A stretch of 64,000 nt of DNA from Ferriphaselus amnicola (GTDB taxonomy: Bacteria > Pseudomonadota > Gammaproteobacteria > Burkholderiales > Gallionellaceae), in the NCBI RefSeq assembly GCF_000974685.2, contig NZ_AP018738.1, positions 2,046,001 through 2,110,000 of the forward strand, read 5' to 3'. This document shows positions 54,714 through 63,412 of this stretch, in pieces. A program made the translations under genes and the position numbers. Each line of letters begins with the position of its first letter. The first letter of the stretch is position 1. The notes beneath the pieces are model-generated. The model worked only from the letters and a program-made list of their open reading frames with translations, did not search any database and was not told the origin of the DNA.

Positions 54714-56855
54714 TCAGTCCAACCCGAATGATTCGATACCGGCAGCGATCAGCTTCGCCGTCATACCCAGCGCCCAAGCAGCAGCGGTGGCGGCCAGCAT
54801 GGCTTCCGGCTGCTCCAGCAAGGCGGGAGGAACGACCAAGCCCTTGATATCCTCTTCCGCTGCGCCTGTCGCCAAAATGATCTTGCCGTCGCGCATGAAC
54901 ACGGCTCGTTTACCCTGTTCACGCTGGGCGGCCAGCACTGCCGACGCACTATCCAGACCGAACAAGATCACCTCGCCGTCACACAGCTCGGCCATGTCAG
55001 CGACTCGCGCATCAGCGGCATTCAGCACGGCGACACCGTCCTCCAGCACCACATCGACTTGCGTACGCAGCACGTTGAAAACCTGTTCTGGTGTCTCGAT
55101 CCAAGCCTCCGGCAGCGCGGCATCCGGCGCAATACCTGTGACCACGGCCACTTGACAGCGGTCGTAGGCCAGACCTTCGGTCGCCATCACACGTAAGTCG
55201 TTCTCGAACACGGCGGCATCGATGGATGCGCTCATCAGTAATTTGCGCGCGGATGTCCAGCCGGTACGGTCGCCCGCTTCGACTCGCCGACGATCATGGT
55301 ACAGACCGTCACGGCAAGCCAGACCGACGCGCTGACCCGCCAAGTGCATCAAGCGCGCCAGCAATCGAGCAACCAGCGTATTAGCTCCGCTACCCGTCAC
55401 GCCGACAATCGGGATGCGACCATTCTCGCCCGTTGCGAACAAGCTATCCACGATGGCCTGACCGACCGGACGCGGCGAGCCAGTCGCTGGTTTCAAATGC
55501 ATCAATAGCCCAGGGCCGGCGTTGACTTCAACGATGGCCCCATTCTGCTCAGACAATGGGCGGGAAATATCCTCAGCCACCAAGTCGATACCGGCGATGT
55601 CCAGTCCGACCACGCGGGCAGCCAACTCGGCCACCTTGGCATTTTCGGGATGCACGCGATCAGTGATGTCGAAGGCGACGTTGCCGTTACGCTGGATCAG
55701 CACCTTCACGCCTTCGGCAGGGATGCTGTCGTCAGCGTAACCCTGACGCTCCAGCTCCAAGCGAGCAGCGGAGTCGATACGCACCGGATTGAGCGGCTGC
55801 TCCTCATCGTAGCCACGGCGCGGGTCGCTGTTGAGTTGGCTATCGATCAAGCCTTGTATACTCGATTTGCCATCGCCAGTCACCCAAGCGGCTTCGCCCT
55901 TGGCTGCTGCCACCAGTTTTCCGCCCACCACCAGCAGACGATGCTCATCACCGGGAATGAAACTCTCGACCAACACCTCACTACCTTCTTCCTGCGCCAC
56001 GGCGAACGCCGTCTCGACTTCGCTCTGCGTGGTCAGATTGGTAAAGACTGCGCGACCGTGATTGCCATCGGAAGGCTTCACCACCACGGGCAGACCGATG
56101 TCCTGTGCGGCTTCCCACGCTTCAGCGGCAGATTCAACGATCTGGCCTTCGGGCACAGGAACGCCGCAGGCTTGCAGCAGGGATTTGGTCAGTGGCTTGT
56201 CACACGAGATCGTTTCGGCGATAGCGCTGGTACGGTCGGTCTCGGCTGTCCAGATGCGGCGCTGCTTCGCGCCATAGCCAAGTTGCACCAAATTGCCGTC
56301 ATTGAGGCGGATGGCGGGAATATCGCGATCATCGGCGGCATCCACGATGCTGTTCGTGCTCGGCCCCAGCAATTTGCGCTCGGCCAGATCACGCAATTCA
56401 GCCACTGTGGCAGCCACATCGAACGGGCGATCCTCGATGGCGGCCATCACCAGATCGCGGGCGGCATACAGGCTGGCCCGAGTCACGTCTTCTTGCCAAG
56501 CGCGCACCACCACTTTATAGACACCGCGCTTGGATACTTCGCGCGCCTTGCCGAATCCACCGGGCATCCCAGCCAGATTCTGCAATTCGAGAGTGACATG
56601 CTCCAGAATGTGACCGGGCCAAGTGCCTTCCTCCACCCGACGCAGGAAGCCGCCGCGCTCACCGTAGCTGCAACGATGCTCGATCAGAGAGGGAAGCCAA
56701 GCGGACAGCCGTTCGTAAAATCCGGGAATAGTATTGGAGGGTGAGTCTTCGAGGGCCCCGATATCGACCAGTGCTTCGAGCACCGGACGGTAAGTCCACA
56801 TGTTCGGACCGCGCAGCGGGGTAATCTTGAGAATTTCGATTTGTCTTTGTTCCAT
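54714..56855 (-). CDS. Cyanophycin synthetase paralogue with degenerate Mur-ligase P-loop
   Basis: A 713-residue CphA homologue starting MEQRQIEILKITPLRGPNMW. N-terminal and ATP-grasp domains look intact (VVVKPSDGNHGRAVFTN, GIDLVAEDI, VEVNAGPGLLMHLKP). Where CphA has GTNGKTTT this protein has GVTGSGANTL, losing the P-loop Lys, and the C-terminal part is about 140 residues shorter. This recalls the CphA2/CphA' type, which can polymerise beta-Asp-Arg dipeptides or assist CphA. Which applies here is open. Confidence 0.9.
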   Translation of the reverse strand: MEQRQIEILKITPLRGPNMWTYRPVLEALVDIGALEDSPSNTIPGFYERLSAWLPSLIEHRCSYGERGGFLRRVEEGTWPGHILEHVTLELQNLAGMPGGFGKAREVSKRGVYKVVVRAWQEDVTRASLYAARDLVMAAIEDRPFDVAATVAELRDLAERKLLGPSTNSIVDAADDRDIPAIRLNDGNLVQLGYGAKQRRIWTAETDRTSAIAETISCDKPLTKSLLQACGVPVPEGQIVESAAEAWEAAQDIGLPVVVKPSDGNHGRAVFTNLTTQSEVETAFAVAQEEGSEVLVESFIPGDEHRLLVVGGKLVAAAKGEAAWVTGDGKSSIQGLIDSQLNSDPRRGYDEEQPLNPVRIDSAARLELERQGYADDSIPAEGVKVLIQRNGNVAFDITDRVHPENAKVAELAARVVGLDIAGIDLVAEDISRPLSEQNGAIVEVNAGPGLLMHLKPATGSPRPVGQAIVDSLFATGENGRIPIVGVTGSGANTLVARLLARLMHLAGQRVGLACRDGLYHDRRRVEAGDRTGWTSARKLLMSASIDAAVFENDLRVMATEGLAYDRCQVAVVTGIAPDAALPEAWIETPEQVFNVLRTQVDVVLEDGVAVLNAADARVADMAELCDGEVILFGLDSASAVLAAQREQGKRAVFMRDGKIILATGAAEEDIKGLVVPPALLEQPEAMLAATAAAWALGMTAKLIAAGIESFGLD

Positions 56856-56925
56856 ACTGACTGTAGGCTTGCATCCTCGGATATGATACGCCCTGAACGC
56901 ACCGCAACAAGAATGGTTGACCTGA

Positions 56926-59169
56926 ATGGATAAAAATCCGTCCACCCTCCCGCTACCGGAACACTGGCGCACCGCCGTTCAGTCCCAACTGGCGACTGGC
57001 GAATCAGTGCGCGGCTGGCTGGAGCTCGATCTGGACAGCCGCTTGCACTTCGCTCGCACCCTGCTGGTATTGACTGGACAGCGTCTGCTCAGCAAAGAAG
57101 CCGATGGAGACTGGCAAAGCTGGAAACTTGCTAACGAACTGTCGCTACAAAATTTCGACTACGCCGGCGTTGGTACGCTGGAACTGCTGGATCGCCACGC
57201 ACGTCTGGTCTATTGGCGTTACACACTGGAACACGACCCAGCGGTACGCGATTTCATCACTAGCTTCGGGCACCAGCAAGCGGGCACCCAAGCCGTGGAA
57301 GAATCCACCGTCTGTCCGAACTGCGGCGAAACCATCCCCGCCGGAATCAATGCCTGCCCCGACTGCACCCCCGAGGAAGACAGCGGACGCAACGGCTGGG
57401 CGCTGTTACGGCTGGCGCGGTTCGCCCGCCCCTATCGCGGAAGACTGATACTCGGCTTCTTGCTCACACTGACCGCCACCGCTGCCACGCTGGTGCCGCC
57501 CTACCTGACCATGCCGCTGATGGATGAAGTGCTGATCCCCTATCAGAACGGTCATCCCATCGACTTCCAGAAGGCATGGTTCTATCTGGGCGGCCTGCTC
57601 GCTGCTGGACTAGTGGCTTGGAGTCTAGGCTGGGCGCGCACCTATCTGCTGGCGCTGGTGTCGGAAAGTATCGGTGCCGACTTGCGCACCACCACCTACA
57701 ACCATCTGTTGCGCCTGTCGCTGGAATATTTCGGCGGAAAACGCACCGGCGATCTGGTCGCACGCATCGGTTCGGAGACCGACCGCATCAACGTATTCCT
57801 GTCGCTGCACCTGCTCGATTTCGCCACCGATGTGCTGATGATCGTGATGACGGCGGCCATCCTGTTCTCAATCAATCCTTGGTTGGCGCTTGTCACGCTG
57901 CTGCCCCTGCCCTTCATCGCTTGGCTGATCCATAAAGTGCGCGACAAATTACGCCATGGCTTCGAGAAGACCGACCGCATCTGGGCCGAGATCACCAACG
58001 TGCTGACCGACACCATCCCCGGCGTGCGCGTGGTCAAGGCTTTCGCGCAGGAAGACCGCGAGGTCGCCCGTTTCAGCGATGCCAACCAGCGCAATCTAGC
58101 AGTGAACAATCGAGTGAACCGCGTCTGGTCGCTGTTCTCTCCCAGCGTCACCCTGCTCACCGAGATCGGCCTACTCATCGTATGGGCGTTCGGCATCTGG
58201 CAGGTCTCGCACAACGAGATCACCGTCGGCGTACTGGCCGCCTTCCTCGCCTACATCAGCCGTTTCTACACCCGCTTGGATTCGATGAGCCGCATCGTTT
58301 CGGTGACGCAAAAAGCCGCTGCTGGCGCTAAACGCATCTTCGACATCCTCGACCACGTTTCCAGCGTGCCTGATGCCGCCCACCCCGTGCATCTTGAACA
58401 AGTTCGCGGTCAGATCGAACTGCGCCGCGTCGGTTTCCGCTACGGCAACCGCGCCGTCACCAAGGATGTGAGCCTAGTGATCCAGCCCGGCGAAATGATC
58501 GGCTTGGTCGGCCACAGCGGCTCGGGGAAAAGCACGCTGGTCAACCTGATGTGCCGCTTCTATGACGTTTCCGCAGGTGCCATCCTGCTTGACGGCGTGG
58601 ACATCCGCTCGCTCTCAGTAGATGAATACCGCAGCAACATCGGCCTAGTGTTGCAGGAACCATTCCTGTTCTTCGGCACCATCGCCGACAACATCGCCTA
58701 CGGCAAGCCGAACGCCTCCCGCGCAGAGATCATCGCCGCCGCCCGCGCCGCCCATGCCCACGAATTCATCTTGCGCCTGCCACACGGTTATGATTCTCTG
58801 GTCGGCGAACGCGGCCAGAGCTTGTCCGGTGGTGAGCGCCAACGCATCTCCATCGCCCGAGCCCTGCTCATCAACCCGCGCATCCTGATCCTAGACGAGG
58901 CTACGTCGTCGGTGGACACCACCACAGAACGCGAGATCCAGGGCGCACTCGATAATCTGATTCAGGGGCGCACCACGATCGCCATCGCCCACCGCCTGTC
59001 CACCTTGCGAAAAGCCAACCGGCTGGTAGTAATGGATCGAGGCGTGATCGTCGAAGTCGGCGACCACGACGAGTTGATGGCACGCGAAGGCCATTACTAC
59101 CGCCTGTACCAAGCGCAGATGCGCAACGTGGACACCGAAGACATGCTTGAGAGGAAGCCCGATGCCTGA
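56926..59169 (+). CDS. Cyanophycin-associated ABC exporter-type protein with N-terminal domain and zinc ribbon
   Basis: A 747-residue half-transporter. Residues 1-120 form an extra domain (WLELDLDSRLHFARTLLVLT, YWRYTLEHDPAVRDF) that reads like a PH-type domain. A CPNCG...CPDC zinc ribbon lies near 128-146. The type I exporter membrane domain spans about 160-470. In the ATPase domain, Walker A is GHSGSGKSTLVNL (about 530), the signature LSGGERQRISIARA (about 633) and Walker B LILDEATSS (about 654). Divergent from the cphA pair and overlapping a DUF1854 gene by 8 bp. The cargo is unknown. Confidence 0.88.
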   Translation: MDKNPSTLPLPEHWRTAVQSQLATGESVRGWLELDLDSRLHFARTLLVLTGQRLLSKEADGDWQSWKLANELSLQNFDYAGVGTLELLDRHARLVYWRYTLEHDPAVRDFITSFGHQQAGTQAVEESTVCPNCGETIPAGINACPDCTPEEDSGRNGWALLRLARFARPYRGRLILGFLLTLTATAATLVPPYLTMPLMDEVLIPYQNGHPIDFQKAWFYLGGLLAAGLVAWSLGWARTYLLALVSESIGADLRTTTYNHLLRLSLEYFGGKRTGDLVARIGSETDRINVFLSLHLLDFATDVLMIVMTAAILFSINPWLALVTLLPLPFIAWLIHKVRDKLRHGFEKTDRIWAEITNVLTDTIPGVRVVKAFAQEDREVARFSDANQRNLAVNNRVNRVWSLFSPSVTLLTEIGLLIVWAFGIWQVSHNEITVGVLAAFLAYISRFYTRLDSMSRIVSVTQKAAAGAKRIFDILDHVSSVPDAAHPVHLEQVRGQIELRRVGFRYGNRAVTKDVSLVIQPGEMIGLVGHSGSGKSTLVNLMCRFYDVSAGAILLDGVDIRSLSVDEYRSNIGLVLQEPFLFFGTIADNIAYGKPNASRAEIIAAARAAHAHEFILRLPHGYDSLVGERGQSLSGGERQRISIARALLINPRILILDEATSSVDTTTEREIQGALDNLIQGRTTIAIAHRLSTLRKANRLVVMDRGVIVEVGDHDELMAREGHYYRLYQAQMRNVDTEDMLERKPDA

Positions 59170-59626
59170 TTTCAGCCTGACCCGCGATGCCTACGGCAAG
59201 CTGGAATTGACCGATGCCGAGGGCGTGAAACACGCTGGCATCATGCCAGTACGCGCCTTCCCCATCGCCGACCCCGAGCACGGCATCGCGCTGATGAGCG
59301 TAGATGGTCACGAGCTGGCATGGATAGAGCATCTCAGCGACCAGCCCGCCGACACGCGCGCCTTACTGGAAGAGGAGCTTGCTGGCCGTGAATTCATGCC
59401 GACCATCACCGCCCTGCGAGATGTCTCCAGCTTCTCCACGCCCACCATCTGGAAGGTGGACACGGATCGCGGATCGGCCAGTTTCACGCTGAAGAGCGAA
59501 GACAGCATCCGCCGCCTGAACCACAACACCTTGCTGATCGCCGACAGTCACAGCATTCACTACCTCATCCGCGACACGCAATCGTTGGACAAGCACAGCC
59601 GCAAGCTACTGGATAGATTCCTCTGA
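59162..59626 (+). CDS. DUF1854 protein of the cyanophycin locus
   Basis: A 154-residue soluble beta-rich protein starting MPDFSLTRDAYGKLELTDAE. Internal features are HAGIMPVRAFPIADPEHGIA, WKVDTDRGSASFTLKSEDSI and a C-terminal helix DKHSRKLLDRFL. DUF1854 genes travel with this ABC transporter beside cphA in betaproteobacteria. Overlap of 8 bp with the transporter gene suggests that the two act together; the PH-like look of both N-terminal sequences may mean a shared fold. Molecular role unknown. Confidence 0.85.
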   Translation: MPDFSLTRDAYGKLELTDAEGVKHAGIMPVRAFPIADPEHGIALMSVDGHELAWIEHLSDQPADTRALLEEELAGREFMPTITALRDVSSFSTPTIWKVDTDRGSASFTLKSEDSIRRLNHNTLLIADSHSIHYLIRDTQSLDKHSRKLLDRFL

Positions 59627-59654
59627 TTGATATTCCCGCTGCGGGCGCAATGGT

Positions 59655-61136
59655 TTAACCCAAGCCGAGCACCCGCAGATTTCGACCTCGTACCTTAGCT
59701 AGCAACTCCGGCTCCTCCGTCAAAGAGACGCCGTAACTTGGCATCATCTCCCGCAGCCGCTGTTGCCACTCATCCGCCTTCAGCTTATCCGCGAAACAAC
59801 GTTCGATGATCTGGATCATCGCTGGCGGTGCGATAGATGCACCCGGAGATGCTCCCAGCAAAGTCGCTAGTGTGCCATCTTGCGCGACAACGACTTCCGT
59901 ACCGAATTCCAACTTGCCCACACCCTTGTCATAGCCCTTGATAACTTGCACCCGCTTACCTGCGTTGGCCAGCGACCAATCGCGCACATGCGCTTGCGGA
60001 TAGATGTTGCGCAAGGCCTTGTTGCGTTGCTTAGGCGACTGAAGCGCCTCTCCGATGAGATAGCGAGTGAGATCGACGTTACTCCAGCCCGCCGACATCA
60101 TCGGCTTAAGATTGAACGGACTGACTGATTTCAGCAGATCCAGGTACGAGCCCTGCTTCAGGAATTTGGTGGTAAACCCCGCGTAGGGGCCGAACAGTAG
60201 TGCCCGCTGGCCGTTGATGATGCGCGTATCCAGATGCGGCACCGACATCGGCGGCGCTCCGAGTGGAGCCTTGCCATATACCTTGGCGTGATGCTGCTGA
60301 ACGATCTCGGGGTCGTTACAAATCAGCCATTGCCCACTGACAGGAAAGCCACCATAGCCCTTGCTCTCAGGGATGCCCGATTTTTGCAACAGCGGCAACG
60401 CACCACCGCCCGCGCCGAGAAAGACGAAACGGCTGACGAAGGTCTTGCTCTTATTACTCGCGCGATCATGCACATGGACGTGCCAGTGGCCATGCTTATC
60501 CTGTTCGAGCGAGCGCACCGAATGTTCGAGCAGAAGATTGAAGTTCGGTTGCCGCTTCAGCGTCTCCACCATGCCGCGTGTCAACGCACCAAAGTCGATG
60601 TCCGAACCATATTCGACCCGAGTAGCAGCGACAGGCTGGGAGACATCACGCTGCGCCATCACCAAAGGCATCCACTGACGCAACACGTCGGGATCATCGC
60701 TGAACTGCATGTCGGAAAACTGTGCGTGTCTGCGCATCGCCTCGTAGCGTTTACGCAAGAAAGTCACATCCTCCTCACCCCAGACAAAACTCAGATGCGG
60801 CACTCGGTTGATGAACGTAGCGGGTGGCGGCAACAGACCGCGCTCTACTAGGTAACTCAGGAATTGCAGCGTCACCTCAAAATCAGCGTTGATCGCCAAT
60901 GCCCGCTTGACCTCGACCGAGCCATCCGCTGCCTGCGGTGTGTAGTTCAGCTCGCAATAACCCGCATGGCCGGTTCCTGCATTACTCCAGCCATCGGTAC
61001 TTTCATGGGCGACCTGATCGAGACGCTCGACCATCACCATCTTCAACTCAGGTGCGAGTTGCGCCAACAACGTACCCAGCGTCGCGCTCATCACACCGCC
61101 ACCTACCAGCAGTACATCAACATGAGTGACTGACAT
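59655..61136 (-). CDS. mqo: Malate:quinone oxidoreductase
   Basis: FAD-dependent peripheral membrane enzyme oxidising malate to oxaloacetate with electrons to quinone, a TCA-cycle alternative to malate dehydrogenase. 493 residues. FAD motif DVLLVGGGVMSATLGTLL, then ERLDQVAHESTDGWSNAGTG and HAGYCELNYTPQ. YGGFPVSGQWLICNDP and LLGASPGASIAPPAMI are family motifs. 2 bp after rlhA on the same strand. Confidence 0.96.
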   Translation of the reverse strand: MSVTHVDVLLVGGGVMSATLGTLLAQLAPELKMVMVERLDQVAHESTDGWSNAGTGHAGYCELNYTPQAADGSVEVKRALAINADFEVTLQFLSYLVERGLLPPPATFINRVPHLSFVWGEEDVTFLRKRYEAMRRHAQFSDMQFSDDPDVLRQWMPLVMAQRDVSQPVAATRVEYGSDIDFGALTRGMVETLKRQPNFNLLLEHSVRSLEQDKHGHWHVHVHDRASNKSKTFVSRFVFLGAGGGALPLLQKSGIPESKGYGGFPVSGQWLICNDPEIVQQHHAKVYGKAPLGAPPMSVPHLDTRIINGQRALLFGPYAGFTTKFLKQGSYLDLLKSVSPFNLKPMMSAGWSNVDLTRYLIGEALQSPKQRNKALRNIYPQAHVRDWSLANAGKRVQVIKGYDKGVGKLEFGTEVVVAQDGTLATLLGASPGASIAPPAMIQIIERCFADKLKADEWQQRLREMMPSYGVSLTEEPELLAKVRGRNLRVLGLG

Positions 61137-61138
61137 GA

Positions 61139-63115
61139 CTATTTACCCAATTTCTCAGAGTGATGGGCACGATCACGGCGCGGATACAACGTGATCGGCA
61201 CCACCGAAGCGGTGATAGATTTCAACACCTGTTTCTTCATCTTGCCCATCACGTGCATCTCGCAGGCGCGGCAATCGAATTTGAGCGTCAGCTTCTCGCT
61301 GCCGTTGAGCAACACCATAGGCTCGGCGCGCACGTGCCCCTGCACGCCGACCACGCCCTTGGCCTGTTTCGGACACAGACTCAACGAGTAGCGTATGCAG
61401 TGGCGGGTGATCATCAGCGAGACTTCGCCCGCCTCCTCGTGTTGCTCATAAGCGGCGGCAATCAGCTTGACACCGTGCTTGGTGTAAAAGGCTTGCGCGG
61501 CGGAGTTGTTAACGTTGGCGAGGTAAGACAGCGACTCCTCCGGATACCGCGCCGGAGGCTCGACTGCGGCTTTGCGGATCACACGGACATGAGCTGCGAG
61601 GCGCTCAGCGTCCAACTTCTCGACGGCCTCACGGCGCAATTGATTGAGCAGTGAGCTAGGCACGAACCACGGCTGCGCCCAAATGACGGAGGCTGCCATC
61701 AGTTCAAAGTCGGTGCTACCGAAGCGAGCCAACTGCTCACGCAACCTATCCTCGGCTTCGTCAGCGTGCTTGGCCGGCTGCTTGTCAAACTCTGCCGCCA
61801 CAGTCACGCGGATGCCATCCTCATCCTGCAAGGTCAACGCATAACCTTGTGCAGTTTCCTCAAACACCGCACTCACGCCTATCTTGCGTTCAGCGGATTT
61901 TTTGATCAGAGCCTGCTCCCAAGCTTGATCGCTGTTGCGATTGATCTCCAAACCGACACGCAAGCCTTCCAGCTCGAACATCTTCTCGTTCGGCCATACA
62001 CGCCAGAAACGCCCCAAATGCTTCACGCTGTTGGCGCGGATACCGTGGGTTTCGCGCTTAACAAGATAATTGAGGCCGTCGCCGTTGGCCATCACCTCGT
62101 CAGTTTCAATCTCGAACCAGTCTGGGCCGAGCTTGCTCACCGTGCCCAAGGGCAGACCGACGAAGCTGGGCGCGTCAAACGCGCCGATGTCAGCTTTGCG
62201 ACCATTGGAAAAATATTCGGTCGCGCCACGATGGAAGGTCTTGTCGGGATCGGGAGTAAAGAACAAGCGAGTCTTGCCGCTGGAGGCTGCGTGCAGCTCT
62301 GGACGGTCTTCGAGGATCTCGTCCAGCAGACGACGGTAATGGCCGGTGATGTTCTTGACGTAGGACGCGTCCTTGTAGCGGCCTTCGATCTTGAAACTGC
62401 GCACGCCCGCGTCTATCAACGCACGCAGATTGTCGCTCTGGTTGTTGTCCTTGACCGACAACAGATGCTTCTCGTAAGCGACCACACGCCCTTGCGCGTC
62501 TTGCAAGGTGTAGGGCAGACGGCAGGCCTGCGAACAGTCGCCACGATTTGCGCTGCGTCCGGTGTGGGCGTGGCTGATGTAGCACTGGCCGGAGTAGGCC
62601 ACGCACAGCGCGCCGTGGATGAAGTGTTCGATGATGGTATCGGCAGGCACGGCGGCACGCACCTTGGCGATCTCCTGAAGAGTTAGTTCGCGCGCCAGCA
62701 CCAGTTGCGAGAAACCGACATCGGCAAGGAACTTCGCCTTCTCCGGCGTGCGGATGTCGCACTGGGTCGAAGCGTGCAAATCGATGGGCGGCAGGTCAAG
62801 CTCGAGCAAGCCCATATCCTGCACGATCAGCGCATCCACTCCGGCCTCGTAGCAATCCCACGCCAGCTTGCGCGCCGTCTCCAACTCGTTCTCATGCAGG
62901 ATGGTGTTGAGCGTGACGAATATCCGCGCATGGAAGCGGTGCGCGTAGGCCACAAGCTCTGCGATGTCCTCCATCGGATTGCCCGCCTTGTCACGCGCAC
63001 CGAACGACGGCCCGCCGATATACACCGCATCTGCGCCATGCAAGATCGCTTCCCGACCGATGGCAGCGGTCTTAGCGGGGGCGAGCAACTCAAGAAAGGA
63101 AGATGACTCTGGCAT
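61139..63115 (-). CDS. rlhA: U32-family 23S rRNA hydroxylase RlhA-like protein
   Basis: A 658-residue protein of the peptidase U32 family, the length of E. coli RlhA (YdcP), which hydroxylates C2501 of 23S rRNA. The TIM-barrel core starts LELLAPAKTAAIGREAILHG; VYIGGPSFGARDKAGN, IEHFIHGALCVAYSGQCY and ANRGDCSQACRLPY carry conserved Cys residues. A long C-terminal region has more Cys (SLCPKQAKG, FDCRACEMHVMG). TrhP-like tRNA hydroxylation is the alternative, but those proteins are shorter. Confidence 0.85.
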   Translation of the reverse strand: MPESSSFLELLAPAKTAAIGREAILHGADAVYIGGPSFGARDKAGNPMEDIAELVAYAHRFHARIFVTLNTILHENELETARKLAWDCYEAGVDALIVQDMGLLELDLPPIDLHASTQCDIRTPEKAKFLADVGFSQLVLARELTLQEIAKVRAAVPADTIIEHFIHGALCVAYSGQCYISHAHTGRSANRGDCSQACRLPYTLQDAQGRVVAYEKHLLSVKDNNQSDNLRALIDAGVRSFKIEGRYKDASYVKNITGHYRRLLDEILEDRPELHAASSGKTRLFFTPDPDKTFHRGATEYFSNGRKADIGAFDAPSFVGLPLGTVSKLGPDWFEIETDEVMANGDGLNYLVKRETHGIRANSVKHLGRFWRVWPNEKMFELEGLRVGLEINRNSDQAWEQALIKKSAERKIGVSAVFEETAQGYALTLQDEDGIRVTVAAEFDKQPAKHADEAEDRLREQLARFGSTDFELMAASVIWAQPWFVPSSLLNQLRREAVEKLDAERLAAHVRVIRKAAVEPPARYPEESLSYLANVNNSAAQAFYTKHGVKLIAAAYEQHEEAGEVSLMITRHCIRYSLSLCPKQAKGVVGVQGHVRAEPMVLLNGSEKLTLKFDCRACEMHVMGKMKKQVLKSITASVVPITLYPRRDRAHHSEKLGK

Positions 63116-63157
63116 GATGCCTACTCCAAGGATGCCACCGACGATGGCGTAGCCGTG

Positions 63158-63412
63158 TTAATTCGCACCTTCTTTTGCCGCCGACGAAGCAACATCGACG
63201 GCCGCACCACCTACCGCCGCGCCGGCCTTGACCGTGGTGGTGGCCACCGACACTCCCGCTCCGGCAACATCAGCGGCGACGCCCACGGCAGTCGCTCCCA
63301 CCGACACAGCCGTTGCAGCAACATGTGCGCCCGCACTAGCCACATCCACGACCACACAGCCACTCAATGAGCTCATGCCCAGCATAGCCAGCATCGCAAC
63401 TATTGATTTCAT
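63158..63412 (-). CDS. Small Ala/Val/Gly-rich lipoprotein
   Basis: An 84-residue predicted lipoprotein: signal MKSIVAMLAMLGMSSLSGC with lipobox LSGC, so Cys19 is the lipidated residue. The mature part is almost only Ala, Val, Gly, Ser and Thr (VAATAVSVGATAVGVAADVA) with charges at spaced positions, suggesting an amphipathic repeat. Its start overlaps the yihY stop (ATGA at 63409-63412). Function unknown. Confidence 0.7.
   Translation of the reverse strand: MKSIVAMLAMLGMSSLSGCVVVDVASAGAHVAATAVSVGATAVGVAADVAGAGVSVATTTVKAGAAVGGAAVDVASSAAKEGAN

Noticed and set aside
55650-56744. A 364-codon open frame on the plus strand
   Set aside because: Antisense to the second cphA; no motifs, no Shine-Dalgarno.
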